Source: Carboxylicivirga mesophila (GTDB lineage: Bacteria; Bacteroidota; Bacteroidia; Bacteroidales; Marinilabiliaceae). Taken from it: a DNA stretch of 64,000 nt. The notes beneath the pieces are model-generated. The model was given only the letters and a program-made list of their open reading frames with translations, was not told where the DNA came from and ran no database searches. Each line of letters begins with the position of its first letter. The first letter of the stretch is position 1. The position numbers and the translations under genes are program-made. Shown piece by piece: positions 1 through 9,024 of the stretch. The stretch covers positions 124,001-188,000 of the forward strand of contig NZ_JAGUCN010000003.1 of NCBI RefSeq assembly GCF_018271975.1, written 5' to 3'.

Positions 1-1181
1 GTTCCCCATTCGAAGAAATCAAACTCTTCGGTTTGATAGGTAACAGTTGGATTCTGGTCGGTGATATCAATCAATGTTACCGGAGCAGGATCATCATTAC
101 CAAAATCAACATCTTCGCCGGCACGTAAACGCTTCAATAGCTCGTCTATTTCGGCAATTTTACCTGTTTTCATATCACCCTGGTATTCTTCCCAAAGCAC
201 CTGAACAGATTTACCAGTAATACTCTGAATAGCAGCTTCCCATGACCATGGATTGATTGATTTAGCAGAATGATTCAACTTATTCAGGAAGTTAGTATCT
301 TTTGAATGCAGCCAATCAATAAAGAAGCCTGATGTTTTGTAACCATCATTCCAATGGCCACCTTGCGCACGATCGTTTGTTGTCAGGTAACCGCTCACAT
401 AACGGACATAATCGGCCATACCTTCGATAAAGCCATAGAAATCATCACCCGGCTTGTATTCACCAGCACCTTGAGGCGAGAACTGGTAACCATGTGTTAC
501 TTCATGATACAACACCCCTTTTACTTCATCAAGGAGTTGGGCATCGGTCATCCCTTTATCCTTACAACTTTGCAAATAGGTAGCACTGAAGAAAATACTG
601 ATGTGCGGTGCCTGACCTCCTTTTGCTGAAATACCATCCTTATCTTCAACCGAGTAATTAATGGTCTGCAATACATCCATTTCATCGGGACAAATAAATA
701 ACCAGCGAGCCACGTCAAAACAAGCTGTATGAATTAGCTTCTGAGGGTCAGGTACGATTTGTTCGTATAAAGTTTTATCTGCCGAAGTATTTTTAAAATT
801 AATGGTTGGCATCACCATATCTTGCCAGCACTCATCGCCATAAACAGTTATATAGCTTTCTTGTGTAAGCACATTCTGCTTGGCTCCATCCTTAACGGTT
901 AATACAACTTTATAAGTACCTTCAGAAGCATAACTTACAACCGGACTCTCATCTGAACTTGTTGATGGTGTGCCACCTTCAAAGCTCCATTCATACGCTT
1001 TTGCTCCTATCGAACTATTAGTGAATTGTACCTCTTCATCGATGAATACGCGCGTTTTGTTAGCTTCAAACTTTGCTTTAAGAGGACTTTGCAGATGGTC
1101 GATATTAAACTCTGCTTCGTTCTGACATGACAGCAGTAAAATCAAGGCCATCATGAGTGTATAGATAATTGATTTTTTCAT
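1..1181 (-). CDS. BSP-family metallopeptidase-like lipoprotein with PKD domain (partial)
   Basis: The reading frame is open from an ATG at 1181 to the window edge, so the C-terminus is missing. The N-terminus is a lipoprotein signal with lipobox LLSC at about residues 16-19. A PKD-like Ig fold follows at about residues 35-110 (it includes YEWSFEGGTPS). Then comes a basic-secretory-protein (BSP) domain with the zinc-peptidase motif HEVTHGYQ near residue 225 and the downstream EGMADYVR signature. About 60 residues beyond the BSP domain are visible and might begin another accessory domain. It is the last visible gene of the glycan locus, 15 bases after its paralogue. BSP proteins are predicted zinc peptidases; the substrate is not known, and surface exposure is inferred. 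Confidence 0.85.
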   Translation of the reverse strand, partial: MKKSIIYTLMMALILLLSCQNEAEFNIDHLQSPLKAKFEANKTRVFIDEEVQFTNSSIGAKAYEWSFEGGTPSTSSDESPVVSYASEGTYKVVLTVKDGAKQNVLTQESYITVYGDECWQDMVMPTINFKNTSADKTLYEQIVPDPQKLIHTACFDVARWLFICPDEMDVLQTINYSVEDKDGISAKGGQAPHISIFFSATYLQSCKDKGMTDAQLLDEVKGVLYHEVTHGYQFSPQGAGEYKPGDDFYGFIEGMADYVRYVSGYLTTNDRAQGGHWNDGYKTSGFFIDWLHSKDTNFLNKLNHSAKSINPWSWEAAIQSITGKSVQVLWEEYQGDMKTGKIAEIDELLKRLRAGEDVDFGNDDPAPVTLIDITDQNPTVTYQTEEFDFFEWG

Positions 1182-1196
1182 TTTCTTGTGATTTGA

Positions 1197-2645
1197 TTAA
1201 ATTGATTCTTCGGTTTTTAGATAGTTCTGATACTCGTTCCATAAATCCTCAACAGAGACAGACAGAATGCTTTGACAAGCTGCTTCCCAGGACCACGGAA
1301 TAATTGTTTGAGCACTTTGATTGAGTTTATACACAAAAGCAGGGTCTTTTGTATGCAACCAATCGATAAAGAAGGCTGAGGTTTTATAGCCATCGTTCCA
1401 GTGTCCGCCAACCTTGCGGTAATCATAACTTGAATAACCAGCATTCAGACGCACGTAGTCGGCTACACCTTCAATCAGCCCAAAGTAATCGGCTCCACGC
1501 TGATAACCGCCTGCACCCTTAGGTGCATACTGATATCCATGAGTGAGCTCGTGGTACAACACTCCAATAATTTCTGCAATCAGCTCTTTGTCACTCAGTT
1601 CTCCCTTCTTGTTTTTCAAATAGCTCGAACTGAAAAAGATATTAATATGAGGTGGATTACCGCCTTTTGCAGAAATGGTCTCTATATCTTCAATTGAATA
1701 GTCTAAAATTTTAAGCACATTAACCTCATCAACACTGCGATACAGCTTCTGACAAACATCCAGACTTACCTTGTTGATCAGCTCAATGGGTTCCGGCACC
1801 AATTCCTGGTACAAATCGCCGTTACCGCCCAAGGTGGTGTTTACAAAATTGATGTGTGGATACTCAAAATGCTCCCAACCACCTAAGCGCTTCACATTAA
1901 CAAATGCATCGTAAAAAGCCGTATCTGTCAATTGATTATTAACTGTTACCAGCTTAACGGGATACCTGCCGTGAGCGACATAGTTAACCATCGGATTTGT
2001 CTCTGTACTTGTTGCCGGTTCACCGCCTTCGAAGTACCACTGATACGAATCGCCTTGCACCGACAGGTTTTGAAACTGCACTGTTCCTTTATCGAAAAAA
2101 GCAGTCTGGTCAGCCTTGAACTGGGCAATCGGATGCTTATCATTGCGGTCCCAAGCACCATTTAGCTTAATCTCCGATAATTGCAGAATATCGTGCCCGT
2201 TGGTAGCGAGATGAAAGCGATAATGCGCAAACGTTTCTTCAGTTACTACCTGAAATTCCTGACTCTGGTTTCTTTCCAGGAAAGTGATATCCGACTGCTT
2301 ATCTAAGAGCTTCCAGGTTTGTCCATCACGACTGCCTTCCAAGGTCGAGCTGGCCGGGTCGCGCAATGGTTCGTCATTACCCGAAACCAGTGTATAGCTG
2401 TTTAACCGGCTGCGTTTTACGGGTGTTAACTCAACAGTTGCCGATGAAGTAAATGTTAGAAACTTTGAGTAAATATCGCCGTCCACCACATTACCAACTT
2501 CCTCGCCAACAGGCGAATTGCATTCTTCTGTCTGAACCCGACATTTATAGTCGGTTACAACTATTGATGTGTCATTTTGGTTCAAACAAGACATGAGCAG
2601 GGTAGAGCAGGCCAAGCTTAGGCCCGCTATCTTATTTATATTCAT
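1197..2645 (-). CDS. BSP-family metallopeptidase-like lipoprotein with discoidin and PKD domains
   Basis: The protein has 482 residues. A lipoprotein signal with LLMSC near residue 20 is followed by a discoidin (F5/8 type C)-like domain at about 40-165 (GSRDGQTWKLL, then YRFHLATNGHD and LSEIKLNG), a PKD-like domain at about 172-252 (YQWYFEGGEP), and a BSP catalytic domain at about 255-470 with HELTHGYQ near residue 367 and EGVADYVR after it. The two histidines and the glutamate of the zinc motif are intact. It is a tandem paralogue of the next gene but has an extra N-terminal discoidin domain. Placement behind two GH92 genes suggests proteolysis or binding of glycoprotein substrates. The function is inferred from domains only. 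Confidence 0.88.
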   Translation of the reverse strand: MNINKIAGLSLACSTLLMSCLNQNDTSIVVTDYKCRVQTEECNSPVGEEVGNVVDGDIYSKFLTFTSSATVELTPVKRSRLNSYTLVSGNDEPLRDPASSTLEGSRDGQTWKLLDKQSDITFLERNQSQEFQVVTEETFAHYRFHLATNGHDILQLSEIKLNGAWDRNDKHPIAQFKADQTAFFDKGTVQFQNLSVQGDSYQWYFEGGEPATSTETNPMVNYVAHGRYPVKLVTVNNQLTDTAFYDAFVNVKRLGGWEHFEYPHINFVNTTLGGNGDLYQELVPEPIELINKVSLDVCQKLYRSVDEVNVLKILDYSIEDIETISAKGGNPPHINIFFSSSYLKNKKGELSDKELIAEIIGVLYHELTHGYQYAPKGAGGYQRGADYFGLIEGVADYVRLNAGYSSYDYRKVGGHWNDGYKTSAFFIDWLHTKDPAFVYKLNQSAQTIIPWSWEAACQSILSVSVEDLWNEYQNYLKTEESI

Positions 2646-2680
2646 TATTTTATTAGTTTTTTATCCCAAAAAGAAAACTA

Positions 2681-5017
2681 TTATTTTACAGGTGTGAACG
2701 AATAGGGATAAGCATCTCCTTCCAGTCCCCATTTTTTATTGGGTCGGCTGCTCATATGGAAGATTAGCTCACCACCTTTAACAATATCGCTGTGCCTGAT
2801 GAATGTTCTGTTCAAGGCTTGTCCATTCAATGTCACCGACTTGATATAGATATTCTTTGATGACACATTCTTAGCGCGGATGGTGAATTGCTTGCCATTT
2901 TCCAATTGCAAAACGGCCTTTTCCACCGATGGAGAACCAATCACATACTCGCCAGAGCCCGGACAAACAGGATAAAAGCCCATCGATGAAAAGATGTACC
3001 ATGCCGACATCTGCCCGCAATCATCATTACCACACAATCCATCAGGCTTGTTCAGGTATTTGGTTCGCATAATCTCGTGGATGCGCTCAGCCGTTTTCCA
3101 AGGCTTACCGGCCCAATTGTACATGTAAGCTACGTGGTGACTAGGCTCGTTACCGTGAACATAACCGCCCATAATTCCCTCACGGGTAATATCTTCTGTA
3201 TGCTCAAAGTACTCATCCGGAATATGCATGGTGAACAATGAATCGAGGTGTTGAGCAAAACGCTCCTTTCCACCCATCTCATTAATCAACCCACCCACAT
3301 TCTGAGGCACATACAAAGAGTAGTTCCATGAGTTACCTTCGATAAAACCGGCACCATGCGTATCCAATGGATCAAAATTATCAAGATGATCGCCTGCTTT
3401 GGTTTTAGGGCGAACATAGCCTGTGTGTCTATCAAACAGGTTGCGCCAGTACTCCGAACGTTTCATATACTCATTGGCAACAGACTTTTTACCCATTGCC
3501 TTAGCCAATTGTGCGATTGTGTAATCGTCGTAAGCATACTCCAAAGTGATGGAAGCCCCGTAATGACTGGTTTCATGTGGAACATAGCCGTACTTTTTGT
3601 ACTCACCAATGCCTTCGTAGCTGTCAAAATTAGCGCTTGACAAACATGCTTCGAGCGCCTTCTCAGCATCGAAACCTTTGATACCATTCACATAAGCATC
3701 GGCAATTACCGGCACTGCATGGTAACCTATCATACACCAGTTCTCGTTTCCGTAATGGCTCCAGATAGGTAAGATGCTATGAACACTCTGCTCATAATGC
3801 GCCAGCATCGAGTTTACCATGTCCGATGAACGCTCTGGCTGAATCAATGTCAACAAAGGGTGTTGAGCACGATAAGTATCCCATAATGAGAAAATAGTGT
3901 AGTTGGTAAAGCCATCAGCCTGGTGAATATTGTGATCCAAACCGCGGTACTGACCATCCACATCCATGTACTCGCTTGGATGAATGAACGAGTGATACAT
4001 TGAGGTATAGAAAGCCGTCTTCTTTTCTGCATCGGCCTCTACCTTTATGCGGCTCAGCTCCTTATTCCACATCTGCTTCACTTCGCTGCGTGTACGATCA
4101 AATTCAAAGTGGGGCACTTCAGCCTGCAGGTTTTTCAGTGCACCATCGGTACTTACTGCAGACAAAGCGAATTTGATTTTAATCTCCTCGCCTTCTTCTG
4201 TATCGAAATCGAAGTTAGCAGTTAAGGCTTTGCCAGCCATCTCCGGGAAGTTATCCGTTTGGTCAAACTTACGCCAGAAACCATTGTACTTCACTTCTTC
4301 GTTGTTGCTGCAACCATAGCTTTTGATTGGCTTCGAAAAGCTCATGGCAAAATACTGGTAGTTAGTACGTGCCCACCCCCGTGTTATACGGTATCCTGTG
4401 ACCAAGGTATCGTTCTCAACACGGATGGTTGACCACAATACTTTACCATCGTAATTGTAAATGCCATGCGTTAAATCCAAAATGATATGCGCCGCATCCG
4501 ATTTTGGAAAGGTATAACGGTGAAAGCCTACGCGCTGTGTGGCTGTCAGCTCAGCTTTGATTTTATAATCATCGAGTTCAACGGTATAGTAACCCGGTTC
4601 GGCCGCTTCCGTTTCTTTACGAAATAGTGAGCGATAGCCCTTTGAGGTATCATCGATAGTGCCCGGATTGTGCTGTACCTTACCAACCGTTGGCATCACC
4701 AGGAAATCGCCCAAATCAGAGTGACCCGTTCCACTAAAATGCGTGTGTGCAAAGCCTACAATCGACTTATCGGTGTATTGATAGCCGGCACAGTAGCGAT
4801 ACACATCCTTATTGTATTTGCCTTCGTGAAAAAACTGTACACTATCAGTTTCGGGACTTAACTGCACTATTCCGAAAGGTGCACAGGCACCAGGAAAAAC
4901 GTGTCCCATCTCCTGCGTACCGATGAACGGGTCTACATATTGGGTCAGATCCTCATTTTGTGCCTTAAGCATCAAACCTTGAATTATTAACAGACTAATT
5001 AGTAATATATTTTTCAT
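2681..5017 (-). CDS. GH92 family alpha-1,2-mannosidase
   Basis: The protein has 778 residues, the usual GH92 length, with a cleavable signal peptide ending near LKAQ (residues 17-20). GH92 enzymes are calcium-dependent inverting exo-alpha-mannosidases that trim N-glycans and mannans. The early block YVDPFIGTQEMGHVFPGACAPFG is typical. The catalytic motifs HGNEPSHH (near residue 625) and GNDDCGQMSAW (near 666), which carry the family's acid and base residues, are intact. It lies 63 bases after a second GH92 gene. Absence of a lipobox suggests periplasmic location, whereas its neighbour is a lipoprotein, so the two may act on different sides of the outer membrane. The linkage specificity cannot be read from sequence. 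Confidence 0.95.
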   Translation of the reverse strand: MKNILLISLLIIQGLMLKAQNEDLTQYVDPFIGTQEMGHVFPGACAPFGIVQLSPETDSVQFFHEGKYNKDVYRYCAGYQYTDKSIVGFAHTHFSGTGHSDLGDFLVMPTVGKVQHNPGTIDDTSKGYRSLFRKETEAAEPGYYTVELDDYKIKAELTATQRVGFHRYTFPKSDAAHIILDLTHGIYNYDGKVLWSTIRVENDTLVTGYRITRGWARTNYQYFAMSFSKPIKSYGCSNNEEVKYNGFWRKFDQTDNFPEMAGKALTANFDFDTEEGEEIKIKFALSAVSTDGALKNLQAEVPHFEFDRTRSEVKQMWNKELSRIKVEADAEKKTAFYTSMYHSFIHPSEYMDVDGQYRGLDHNIHQADGFTNYTIFSLWDTYRAQHPLLTLIQPERSSDMVNSMLAHYEQSVHSILPIWSHYGNENWCMIGYHAVPVIADAYVNGIKGFDAEKALEACLSSANFDSYEGIGEYKKYGYVPHETSHYGASITLEYAYDDYTIAQLAKAMGKKSVANEYMKRSEYWRNLFDRHTGYVRPKTKAGDHLDNFDPLDTHGAGFIEGNSWNYSLYVPQNVGGLINEMGGKERFAQHLDSLFTMHIPDEYFEHTEDITREGIMGGYVHGNEPSHHVAYMYNWAGKPWKTAERIHEIMRTKYLNKPDGLCGNDDCGQMSAWYIFSSMGFYPVCPGSGEYVIGSPSVEKAVLQLENGKQFTIRAKNVSSKNIYIKSVTLNGQALNRTFIRHSDIVKGGELIFHMSSRPNKKWGLEGDAYPYSFTPVK

Positions 5018-5080
5018 AATCGTTGTATTTCAGAACATTGCCAGAGTAATGCGTGCAACACATTAAGTTCCTGACGAAGA

Positions 5081-7393
5081 TTAAAGCTCGTTATTTGACA
5101 TGGATGGCGGATAGTGTTCTTCCGCAGAAGCCCACTCTTTGTTTGGTACATCACCCAATACAAAATGGATATGCCCGCCCTCTTTAATATCATTGAATGA
5201 GAACCAGCACTTCTTCCATTCCACACCATTTATCTTAAGCGATTGAATATAAACATTATCATCAGAATAATTTTCGGTATCAATCACTAATTTGTTGCCG
5301 TTGCTCAAGGTCATGGTTACAGAAGGTATGGCCGGAGAAGTAATCACATAGTCATTGCTACCCGGACAAACCGGATAAAAGCCCATAGCATTGAAAATGT
5401 ACCAGGCACTCATTTGTCCGCAATCATCGTTACCACACAACGAACCCGGTTCGTTACCGTATTGCGTGTCGATAATGTGACGAGTTAACTGCTGCGTTTT
5501 CCAAGGCTGACCAACATAAGTATACAAATGCGTCACATGATGACTCGGCTCATTACCGTGCCAATATTCACCAATACGCCCATGAATATCATCCACACCT
5601 TTGTAATCTTTACCGCTGCTGTAAGCAAATACAGAATCCAGCTTAGTAGCCATGGCCTCTTTGCTGCCATATAATTCAACCAATCCTTGTACATCATGTG
5701 GAACAGTCCAAGTGTATTGCCAGGTAGTACCTTCGGTAAATGCCCCCAAGTGCTCAAAATGATGCGTATCGAAATCAGCCTTCCATTGCCCTTTGCTGTC
5801 TTTTGGACGCATCCAGCCAATTTCTTTATCAAACAAATTCTTGTAGGCCATGGCACGTTTGGCAAATCGATTATAATCCGCCTCTTTACCCAGAGCCTTT
5901 GCAAAACGGGCTATGCAATAATCATCGTACGCATACTCCAGCGTTTTGGAAACTGATTCGTTCTCCAAATCGTAAGGCACATAGCCTAATTGCTCATACT
6001 CAGCCGTTGCATCGTACTCGGGATGCGTCGCTGAGTTCACACAAGCTTGGTAAGCCAGCTCCCAATCCACCCCCTCAACACCTTTAAAATAGGCATCAAC
6101 AATAACAGGCACCGCATGGTAACCAATCATGCACCAGGTTTCGTTATTCCAGAACGACCAGATTGGCAACAACTTATCAGGACTTTGTTGATAATGGGCC
6201 AGCATGGCATTAATCATGTTCGCATTCCGGTCAGCCTGAGTCAAACAAAACAAAGGATGCGTAGCACGATATGTATCCCACAAGGAAAATACTGTGTAAT
6301 TATCGAAATCATTGCACGCGTGAATATTCTGGTCAAGACCACGGTAATTGCGATTTACGTCGAAATAGGTTGTAGGTGACATAAATGCATGATAAGCAGC
6401 GGTGTAGAACGTTTCCTTTTGCTGCTGTGTGCCTTCCACATCAAACTTTGCCAACTCCTTATTCCATAACTCCTTACTGGCTGACACATATTTTTCGAAA
6501 TCCCAGTCAGGCATTTCCGTTTTTAGGTTTTTCATGGCATTAGCCGTGCTGATTGGCGAAATACCCACTTTAACAGACAACTGCTCATCTTCGCTTGTCC
6601 GGAAATCGGCCACAAACTGAATATCAGGTCCAGCTGCCTCTTTGCTACTGCGGAAACGATACGTTTTATAAGAGTCGTATTTCACTTCTTTCCCTCCTGA
6701 AAATAGCCGCGTTTCATCAAAAGGACGCGAGAATTCAGCAGTGAAATAGACGTAACGCTCCTTTGCCCATCCTTTCACCTGGTGCATCCCGGCGATGGTT
6801 GTTTCATTAATAACTTTTACATTTGACCATACCACATCGAAACGCAGCACATGGCTCAAATCTAACACAACGTGTGCACTGTCCGAAGCCGGAAAGGTAT
6901 AACGCATCATCCCTGCACGATTGGTGGATGTCAATTCTGTTTTAATGTTGTAATCATCCAACACAACCGAGTAATAACCAATCTCTGCCGTTTCATTTTC
7001 ATGCGAAAACTTAGACAGATAACCAGTTTCGGAAAAATCCTTTTTACCAGGACGAATATGTGTTTGCCCGACTGTTGGCATAAATAAGATATCACCCATA
7101 TCAGGAATACCAGTTCCATGCAGGTGCGTCATCGAGAAACCATAAATGGTACTATCGGAATATTCGTAGCCGGAAGCCGCACCCCATTCCCACTTTTCAG
7201 TATCCGGACTGAGCTGTACCATACCAAAGGGTACCTGAGCCCCCGGATAGGTATTACCCTCGCCAAGCGTACCTACCAAAGGCTTAACAAATTGGGTGTA
7301 ATCCTTTTGTATTGTCTGCTCCTGCCTGGCTTTCGGCGTGCATGCAACAAGTATAAAAAGACTTAGAAGAGTAATCAGTTTAATATATGTCAT
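5081..7393 (-). CDS. GH92 family alpha-mannosidase, lipoprotein
   Basis: The protein has 770 residues and is a paralogue of the adjacent GH92 gene. Its N-terminus has a lipoprotein signal with LVAC near residues 16-19, so it is probably anchored in a membrane. Family blocks include the opening FVKPLVGTLGEGNTYPGAQVPFG, HGNEPSHH near residue 614 and GNDDCGQMSAWYIF near residue 656. The general acid and base residues are therefore kept. The gene sits 120 bases downstream of susD, behind a large hairpin that may reduce read-through from susCD. Two divergent GH92 enzymes in one locus usually imply different alpha-mannosyl linkages or different cell locations; which applies here is not visible. Confidence 0.95.
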   Translation of the reverse strand: MTYIKLITLLSLFILVACTPKARQEQTIQKDYTQFVKPLVGTLGEGNTYPGAQVPFGMVQLSPDTEKWEWGAASGYEYSDSTIYGFSMTHLHGTGIPDMGDILFMPTVGQTHIRPGKKDFSETGYLSKFSHENETAEIGYYSVVLDDYNIKTELTSTNRAGMMRYTFPASDSAHVVLDLSHVLRFDVVWSNVKVINETTIAGMHQVKGWAKERYVYFTAEFSRPFDETRLFSGGKEVKYDSYKTYRFRSSKEAAGPDIQFVADFRTSEDEQLSVKVGISPISTANAMKNLKTEMPDWDFEKYVSASKELWNKELAKFDVEGTQQQKETFYTAAYHAFMSPTTYFDVNRNYRGLDQNIHACNDFDNYTVFSLWDTYRATHPLFCLTQADRNANMINAMLAHYQQSPDKLLPIWSFWNNETWCMIGYHAVPVIVDAYFKGVEGVDWELAYQACVNSATHPEYDATAEYEQLGYVPYDLENESVSKTLEYAYDDYCIARFAKALGKEADYNRFAKRAMAYKNLFDKEIGWMRPKDSKGQWKADFDTHHFEHLGAFTEGTTWQYTWTVPHDVQGLVELYGSKEAMATKLDSVFAYSSGKDYKGVDDIHGRIGEYWHGNEPSHHVTHLYTYVGQPWKTQQLTRHIIDTQYGNEPGSLCGNDDCGQMSAWYIFNAMGFYPVCPGSNDYVITSPAIPSVTMTLSNGNKLVIDTENYSDDNVYIQSLKINGVEWKKCWFSFNDIKEGGHIHFVLGDVPNKEWASAEEHYPPSMSNNEL

Positions 7394-7426
7394 CAGCAGT
7401 CTGTTAAATAAACTATTTGAAAAATA

Positions 7427-7479
7427 CCGGCTGTGCCTGATAATTACCTGAAACGCATATTGAATTCAGACACAGCCGG
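7427..7479 (-). terminator. Long hairpin between susD and GH92 genes
   Basis: A perfect 9-bp stem (CCGGCTGTG at 7427-7435 with CACAGCCGG at 7471-7479) continues inward with CTGA/TCAG pairing across a one-base mismatch. On the minus strand it is followed by TATTTTTC. It could act as a partial terminator or as a 3'-end stabiliser for susCD mRNA. Confidence 0.55.
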
Positions 7480-7513
7480 AAGAAGCATTCTTAAAACCTC
7501 ACTTTTTAAGCAA

Positions 7514-9013
7514 CTAGTTAGATAGGTTAGGATTATTATCGGTAGCGGTTAAAGGATATGGGAATACCTCTTTACCTGTCGTTGGCTTTTTATCCCACCA
7601 GGCATCACCAAACTTACCAAAGCGCACTAAATCCTGACGGCGATGTCCTTCGAAAGAGAACTCGCGACCTCTTTCAGCCAGGAACTCATCCAAAGTTAAA
7701 GTAGCTTCGGTATAGTTATGATCAGCATTACCAAACGCACGCTCTCGTACGTCATTTACAATTGGCAAAGCATCTGCAGCCTTACTCAATCTTACTAAAG
7801 CTTCTGCTTTCATCATCAGCGCATCGGTATAACGCCAGATAACATAATCATTATTGAGCTCCCATGCTTCACCAATTACTACCTCATACTTCACACTACG
7901 TGCTCCTTCATCCTCGCGCGAGTTGGTCATACTGGTGATGTCAACAGTTAATACCAATGGTTCATCTTTGGCTTCCTCAACACCCAATAATGGGTTACCC
8001 TCTTGATCAAACTGAGGTCCGACAAGGAATTGCTCAAGGCGTGTATCAGCTACATCAAACGAACGATAGTGGTCAGGTTGCACAACGATACCATTCCATG
8101 GCATATATTGCAGATTAAATCCTTGCTGATGACTATAATGCATCATAAATGCATGGTGATAAAAACCGGTAATCTTACTTTCTTCGAAAGGAATTACAAA
8201 TATATTCTCGTCACAGTTTTCATTTCTGGCTTTGAAAGGCTCCTTCCAGTCTGCCACCATTGTATAGCCCTGAATTTTATCCACTTCGTTGATACAGTCC
8301 TGCCAACGGGCAGTTCCGGTATACACTTCGCTATTCAAATATACCTTAGCCAATAGCATGTGAGCGGCCGCCTTTGTAAAATGTCCATAAGCAGAAGCAT
8401 CGCCTTTAACCGGTAAATCATTAATCACAGCAGCAATTTCGTCTTCGATAAACTGAATCACAGCGGCAGCGGCTAATGGTTCTGGTGAACGTGGTTCTCC
8501 CACCTTTGTCACCACCGGCACATCGCGAAAATTATCCACCAACAGGTAGTAATGATAAGCACGTAAAGCTCGCATCTCAGCCTTCATCTGTTCAATGGAA
8601 ACAGGCAGGTTCATGTTTGATACATCTACAGTTTCAATGTTATTCAGAAATTCGTTACAATATCCAATGGCCTGATAGGTGTTATTCCATGCGCCTTTAA
8701 TCTCATGATGCTCAGGTGTCCAGGTGTGGTAGTGCAATTGCTGCCACTTACCGCCGTCGTATCCGTGCTTACCTTTTTGAGTCCATGCCGCACAGTCTGA
8801 GCTTAACTCACCGCAAATCCAGTGTGCCAGTGACGAAGTAACATACAAACGTGTGTAGGGCTTCAGGTAATTGGCCGTCACCTCTTCAGCAGAACTGTAG
8901 AATGTTTTAGTGGTGGTTTCAGAGTACACCTTCTCATCCAGGTTGGTACAGGCAGCGAAGCCTATCAGGATGAGTAATGCTGTAAATGAATTATATAATC
9001 TATTCGTTTTCAT
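7514..9013 (-). CDS. SusD/RagB family outer-membrane glycan-binding lipoprotein
   Basis: The protein has 499 residues with lipobox GFAAC (Cys22). SusD-like proteins are surface lipoproteins that form the lid of the SusC transporter and bind oligosaccharides. The TPR-like helical pattern (MKAEMRALRAYHYYLLVDNFRDVPVV near residues 145-170) and the C-terminal family signature FLAERGREFSFEGHRRQDLVRFGKF are clear. It follows susC by only 11 bases, the usual pairing. Substrate preference cannot be deduced directly; the downstream alpha-mannosidases suggest mannose-rich oligosaccharides. Confidence 0.95.
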   Translation of the reverse strand: MKTNRLYNSFTALLILIGFAACTNLDEKVYSETTTKTFYSSAEEVTANYLKPYTRLYVTSSLAHWICGELSSDCAAWTQKGKHGYDGGKWQQLHYHTWTPEHHEIKGAWNNTYQAIGYCNEFLNNIETVDVSNMNLPVSIEQMKAEMRALRAYHYYLLVDNFRDVPVVTKVGEPRSPEPLAAAAVIQFIEDEIAAVINDLPVKGDASAYGHFTKAAAHMLLAKVYLNSEVYTGTARWQDCINEVDKIQGYTMVADWKEPFKARNENCDENIFVIPFEESKITGFYHHAFMMHYSHQQGFNLQYMPWNGIVVQPDHYRSFDVADTRLEQFLVGPQFDQEGNPLLGVEEAKDEPLVLTVDITSMTNSREDEGARSVKYEVVIGEAWELNNDYVIWRYTDALMMKAEALVRLSKAADALPIVNDVRERAFGNADHNYTEATLTLDEFLAERGREFSFEGHRRQDLVRFGKFGDAWWDKKPTTGKEVFPYPLTATDNNPNLSN

Positions 9014-9024
9014 CGATTTGATTT

